A stretch of 64,000 bases of DNA from Rhodocaloribacter sp964552015 (GTDB taxonomy: Bacteria > Bacteroidota > Rhodothermia > Rhodothermales > ISCAR-4553), in NCBI GenBank assembly GCA_964552015.1, contig CAZKFR010000009.1, positions 1 to 64,000 on the forward strand, given 5' to 3'. The position numbers and the translations under genes are program-made. The notes below the pieces were generated by a model. It worked only from the letters and a program-made list of their open reading frames with translations. It was not told where the DNA came from and did not search any database. The first letter of the stretch is position 1; each line of letters begins with the position of its first letter. This document shows, in pieces, positions 60,968 to 64,000 of this stretch.

Positions 60968-62621
60968 CCGGGGGCACCGCCAGGCAGCCCGCGAGCCAGT
61001 CCCGGAGCGCCGTCGTGTAGCCGGGCAGCAGCGGCAGCGCCCCGACCCCCACCTCGGCCAGCGCCCGCGCCGCCCGGCTGCGGGCGTAGCGCGCAGGGTC
61101 CTCCGGGCGGTACGGATAGAGCGCCACCGCCTGCACGACGCTCCGCTCCCCGCCGTCGTCCTCGCGGATGGCGTCACGATAGCGGTGCAGGGCGTTGAGC
61201 GCCGCCACCGGAGGGCCGGGCACCCCGAAGCGCCGCACGTAGCCCGCCGAGGCATCGAGCCGGTATTTGGCGTCGAGCACGAAGCGAAGAAGCCGGCCGC
61301 CGGGCGCACGTACGGTCAGCACGATGTCGGGCTGTTGCGGGGTCAGATAGCCGGGCCCGCTGAAGCGCGGGTTGTAGGTCAGCTCCACCTGCCGTCCATC
61401 CGCCAGCGAGAAGGCGACCGCCTGAGCCCGGCCCCGCTGCAGGCGGAGATGGAGACCGTCACGCCGCACACGCACGAGGCGTTCGACGGGTAGCGGCTGC
61501 CCGGTGAGCTCGGCCGTCAGGCGCACGACCGTCAGGTAACACCAGTACTCGTAGAGCAGGTGGAGGTCCTTCAGGCCGAGTTCGAGCGGGCCGCCGTGCA
61601 GAGCCAGGCCCTGCCGCAGGGCATGACATACCCGGACGGCTTCACGGTATCCCGGCGCCGTCAGCAGGGCGATCGTGGGCTCGGACGGCGACGGGCCGGC
61701 CTCGCGGAAGGGCGGCATGGCCAGCCACTGCGTCAGCCGTTCCTGCATGGCCGTCAGCTCTTCCACGGTCCGCCTGTTTCGCAGCGTGGACGGGCGTTGC
61801 CATGGCTCCTGCACGAGCCGGGCCAGACGGCGCCGCAGATCCCGCAGCTGGCCCGCCAGCCAGCGGTGTTCGGGGGTGTCGAGGGTGGGCGTGGCCCGGA
61901 GGTCCGGCAGCCGGCGCGTCCCGCCCGGGGTCTGCACGCCGGCCCGTGCCAGCATCCGGTGGGTGACCGCCCCGGGGCGGCGCAGGCGCTCCGGCCGCAC
62001 GTCCGCCCGGTCCCGCACCGTCTCCCACCGCGGATGGCGCACCACCTCGGCCAGGGCCCGGTCGAGGTCGCCGAGCAGCCCCCGGAGGGCCGTCAACCAG
62101 GCCACGGGCCCGGGCCGGTCCGCGCCCCATCCCGTCGGGCGGTACGTCGCGCGCAGGTAGGCATAGGCCAGTTCCTGCGCCAGCGCCTGCACCTCGGCCC
62201 GCAGCGCCTCGTAGTCCTGCCGGTAGTCGAGCTTCGTGGGATAGACCTCCACGGTGAGGGCCAGGTGCGGCCGCCCGTCGACGGTCACGACGAAGCGGCT
62301 GTGCCCCACCTGCGCCCCGAAGTTGACCGTGCCGTGCACCACCTGCCCGTCGTCCGAGGCCAGCAGCCGGGCGGTGATGAGCGGGTCGCGATGTACGACG
62401 GCCACGGGATGCCCCGCCCGGCTCTGCACGAGGACGGGGTAGTCGGTCTGCTCCACGAGCGCCACGGGTCGGCCCGTCACCCGTGGCTCCAGACCCGGCA
62501 CCAGCGCCTCTACCATCGGCATCTCTACCTCACCCGGCGGGATAGGCACGACGGGAGCGCCCCGGCTGCGTCCCCAGACCAGCCGCACCGCTCCCGTTTC
62601 CACCGTAAAAAGGGCGTCCAT
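60951..62621 (-). CDS. DUF2357/DUF524 PD-(D/E)XK nuclease (McrC-like)
   Basis: The 556-residue protein has the layout of McrC-type proteins: an N-terminal DUF2357-like region (about 90-330), a conserved LKDLHLLYEYWCYLTVVRL segment near 350, and a C-terminal nuclease core with Asp432 (QQPDIVLTV) and Asp450-Ala-Lys452 (FVLDAKYRLD), the PD-(D/E)XK active site. In McrBC restriction systems McrC is the nuclease partner of the AAA+ GTPase McrB. No McrB-like ATPase is encoded next to it here: the upstream genes are membrane proteins, and downstream is a convergent propeller gene. It may act alone, with a distant partner, or be a remnant; the frame itself is intact. Confidence 0.8.
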   Translation of the reverse strand: MDALFTVETGAVRLVWGRSRGAPVVPIPPGEVEMPMVEALVPGLEPRVTGRPVALVEQTDYPVLVQSRAGHPVAVVHRDPLITARLLASDDGQVVHGTVNFGAQVGHSRFVVTVDGRPHLALTVEVYPTKLDYRQDYEALRAEVQALAQELAYAYLRATYRPTGWGADRPGPVAWLTALRGLLGDLDRALAEVVRHPRWETVRDRADVRPERLRRPGAVTHRMLARAGVQTPGGTRRLPDLRATPTLDTPEHRWLAGQLRDLRRRLARLVQEPWQRPSTLRNRRTVEELTAMQERLTQWLAMPPFREAGPSPSEPTIALLTAPGYREAVRVCHALRQGLALHGGPLELGLKDLHLLYEYWCYLTVVRLTAELTGQPLPVERLVRVRRDGLHLRLQRGRAQAVAFSLADGRQVELTYNPRFSGPGYLTPQQPDIVLTVRAPGGRLLRFVLDAKYRLDASAGYVRRFGVPGPPVAALNALHRYRDAIREDDGGERSVVQAVALYPYRPEDPARYARSRAARALAEVGVGALPLLPGYTTALRDWLAGCLAVPPVRAGG

Positions 62622-62677
62622 GCGTGTGAGTCAGGTCGGTTCGGCAGGCATCGGGTTCCGCCGAGCGGGCGACGGCG

Positions 62678-63925
62678 TCATGACTCGGGCACGGGCCGGG
62701 CCGCCGGGTGCCGGCGACGCCGGACCGCCCACAGCATGGCCGTGGCCGCCGCGACCGGCAGCAGGGCCCCCCAGGCCGCCCCGTGGGCCGCCCACGTCCC
62801 GGCCCAGGCCCCCGGCCAGAGCCGGCTCAGCGGGAGGAGCGTGGCCAGCAACGCAAGGACCGCGGCGTACAGCCCACGATGGGCGGGGACGGCCTCCTCG
62901 CCCCACACGTGCCGGGCCGCGGCCACGAGGCCGAGCGTGACGAAGCCCAGCAGCATCGTGTGGAGGTAGAGGATACGGAGGCCGTGCGAGGCCGCCCACC
63001 AGCCGACCGGCCCGAACGCCAGGGTCAACTGACCGGCCGCCTTCAGGCCCAGCAGGCCCAGCGGGACCCGCCACGACCACCCCCGGAGCCGCCGCCCCAG
63101 CACCCCCACGTTCACCAGCAAGCCGACCGCCACGAGGACGGCTGCGAGCCGCGCCGGCGTCACCAGCGCCGCCGGCACCCGGTCGGGCGGCATCCCAAAA
63201 ACGAACGTCAGCGGCAGCCCGGCCGCGATGAGCCAGCGCCCTGCATCCCCCAGCCGCGTACCCTCCTCCCGGGCTGCGGCATAGGCCAGGCCCAGCACGG
63301 CCAGGACGAACCACCCTTCCGAAAAAAGGTCGAGGAACAGGTGGGTCAGCGCAGCGGCCCACACGGGGTCCTCCACCCCCAGCGGCTTCATCAGCGCCAG
63401 CCCCCAGGCCCCGCACGTCGCCAGCACCATGAAGCCGAGCGCCAGGTCCCACAGGCGCAGCGCCCGCCCGCGCCGCACGCCGCGCGTAGCCCGCACGTAG
63501 CAGACCACGAAGGCGTACCAGCCCAGCACGTTCAACCCGGCCGCTATGACCGACAGGGGAAGCCGTCGCGCGCCCAGCACCGCCGGCGTGTACCCGTACA
63601 GCAGAAACAGCGGATAGGCCAGCAACGCCGTCACGAAGACGACCGCCAGCACACGCCGCACCCCCGGTATACCGGGACGCCCCGCCACCGCCGGCATCGA
63701 CGCCGCCAGCAACGCCATCAGGGCCGGCGTGGCCCAGCCGAAATACATCAGGTGAGAATGGGCATGCCGGAGGTTGACCGGCGACAGGTCCGGCACGAGG
63801 CCGTAGACCAGTGCCAGCCGGAACAGTGCCCCCGTGGCACCGGCCAGTACGAAGCACGCCAGCGCCATCCACCACGCCCCGTACGTCGCGCGCGCTCCTC
63901 GCAGGTCCATGGGTCCCTTGCTCAT
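62678..63925 (-). CDS. Multi-pass membrane protein with conserved histidines (possible heme-binding, NnrS/cytochrome oxidase subunit I-like)
   Basis: The 415-residue protein has about 12 hydrophobic helices. Helix 2 carries LRHAHSHLMYFGWATPAL (about 52-70), helix 10 carries LRILYLHTMLLGFVTLGLV, and another has an ALTHLFLDLFSEGWF segment. His-containing helices of this type occur in heme-copper oxidase subunit I and NnrS-like proteins. The binuclear copper ligands cannot be confirmed, so an oxidase function is not claimed. The start codon overlaps the preceding gene's stop (ATGA). Confidence 0.6.
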   Translation of the reverse strand: MSKGPMDLRGARATYGAWWMALACFVLAGATGALFRLALVYGLVPDLSPVNLRHAHSHLMYFGWATPALMALLAASMPAVAGRPGIPGVRRVLAVVFVTALLAYPLFLLYGYTPAVLGARRLPLSVIAAGLNVLGWYAFVVCYVRATRGVRRGRALRLWDLALGFMVLATCGAWGLALMKPLGVEDPVWAAALTHLFLDLFSEGWFVLAVLGLAYAAAREEGTRLGDAGRWLIAAGLPLTFVFGMPPDRVPAALVTPARLAAVLVAVGLLVNVGVLGRRLRGWSWRVPLGLLGLKAAGQLTLAFGPVGWWAASHGLRILYLHTMLLGFVTLGLVAAARHVWGEEAVPAHRGLYAAVLALLATLLPLSRLWPGAWAGTWAAHGAAWGALLPVAAATAMLWAVRRRRHPAARPVPES

Positions 63926-64000
63926 TGTGTGGCAGGCAGGGCATACGCCGCCCGATCCTCCGCCGGCGCACGCTTGGCACTGCGGAGCGTATCGAACCAG
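63922..64000 (-). CDS. C-terminal end of an unidentified gene (partial)
   Basis: Only the last 25 or so codons are inside the window; the stop at 63922 shares bases with the start of the membrane-protein gene (ATGA). The visible residues (WFDTLRSAKRAPAEDRAAYA) are soluble-looking. The tight overlap is the reason to believe in it; the product cannot be identified. Confidence 0.5.
   Translation of the reverse strand, partial: WFDTLRSAKRAPAEDRAAYALPATQ

Overview
The window looks like a scaffold from a high-G+C member of the Bacteroidota, most likely the Rhodothermota (Rhodothermus-like). Three things point there. There is a full-length SprA, the giant outer-membrane barrel of the type IX secretion system (T9SS), and a 1406-residue secreted protein ending in a T9SS type A sorting domain. 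Several upstream regions carry Bacteroidota-type promoter elements (TAnnTTTG about 20 bases after a TTG box). The lipoproteins, outer-membrane barrels and codon use fit the same group. A run of exactly 100 N at 33214-33313 shows this is a scaffolded draft or metagenome assembly. I found no rRNA, tRNA, insertion sequence, phage or CRISPR array.

Layout. 1-4030: a partial small membrane protein, a lysine 6-dehydrogenase-like enzyme, a TspO homologue bracketed by a 45-bp direct repeat, a short-chain dehydrogenase, a SnoaL-like lipoprotein, and a structured leader before sprA. 4031-16737: sprA, lipB, a small acidic protein, a DUF423 protein, a cold-shock protein with a long leader, an unknown protein, ybeY, hpf and metF. 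16839-23765: a nucleoside phosphorylase-family protein translationally coupled to a GH16 glucanase, a cytidylate-kinase-like protein, a lipoprotein, gamma-glutamyltransferase, and the last two enzymes of the five-step histidine pathway (hutG-type deformylase, hutF). 23865-30927: an ECF sigma / short membrane anti-sigma / Spy-like sensor trio, a sodium/solute symporter, an M19 dipeptidase, an outer-membrane barrel and a small unknown gene.

31162-36427: a double-zinc-finger anti-sigma protein and an unusual Cys-containing sigma-like factor, then the assembly gap, then a 1036-residue subtilisin-family protein. 36745-39698: TPR protein, LysM/RlpA protein, CPBP protease, HtpX. 39925-46694: the duplicated T9SS cargo protein, a PRC-barrel-like protein, and an Omp85-type barrel preceded by a 54-bp tandem repeat. 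46770-55199: POT peptide transporter, aspS with a terminator-like hairpin in its leader, an O-methyltransferase, an AI-2E-type permease coupled to a cyclic-nucleotide-binding protein, a ROK sugar kinase and a polyprenyl-phosphate sugar transferase. 55302-64000: META-domain lipoprotein, small outer-membrane protein, ABC-F ATPase, AraC regulator, FG-GAP-like secreted protein, an apparently orphan McrC-like nuclease, a multi-pass membrane protein with conserved histidines, and the tail of one more gene.

Most of the window is housekeeping and envelope biology. SprA would export proteins such as the 39925 cargo. Two sigma/anti-sigma modules (23865 and 31162) look like envelope or metal stress sensors. 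The least ordinary items are the sigma / double-finger anti-sigma pair beside the subtilisin gene, the orphan DUF2357 nuclease, the repeat-flanked tspO and the structured leaders of sprA and aspS.
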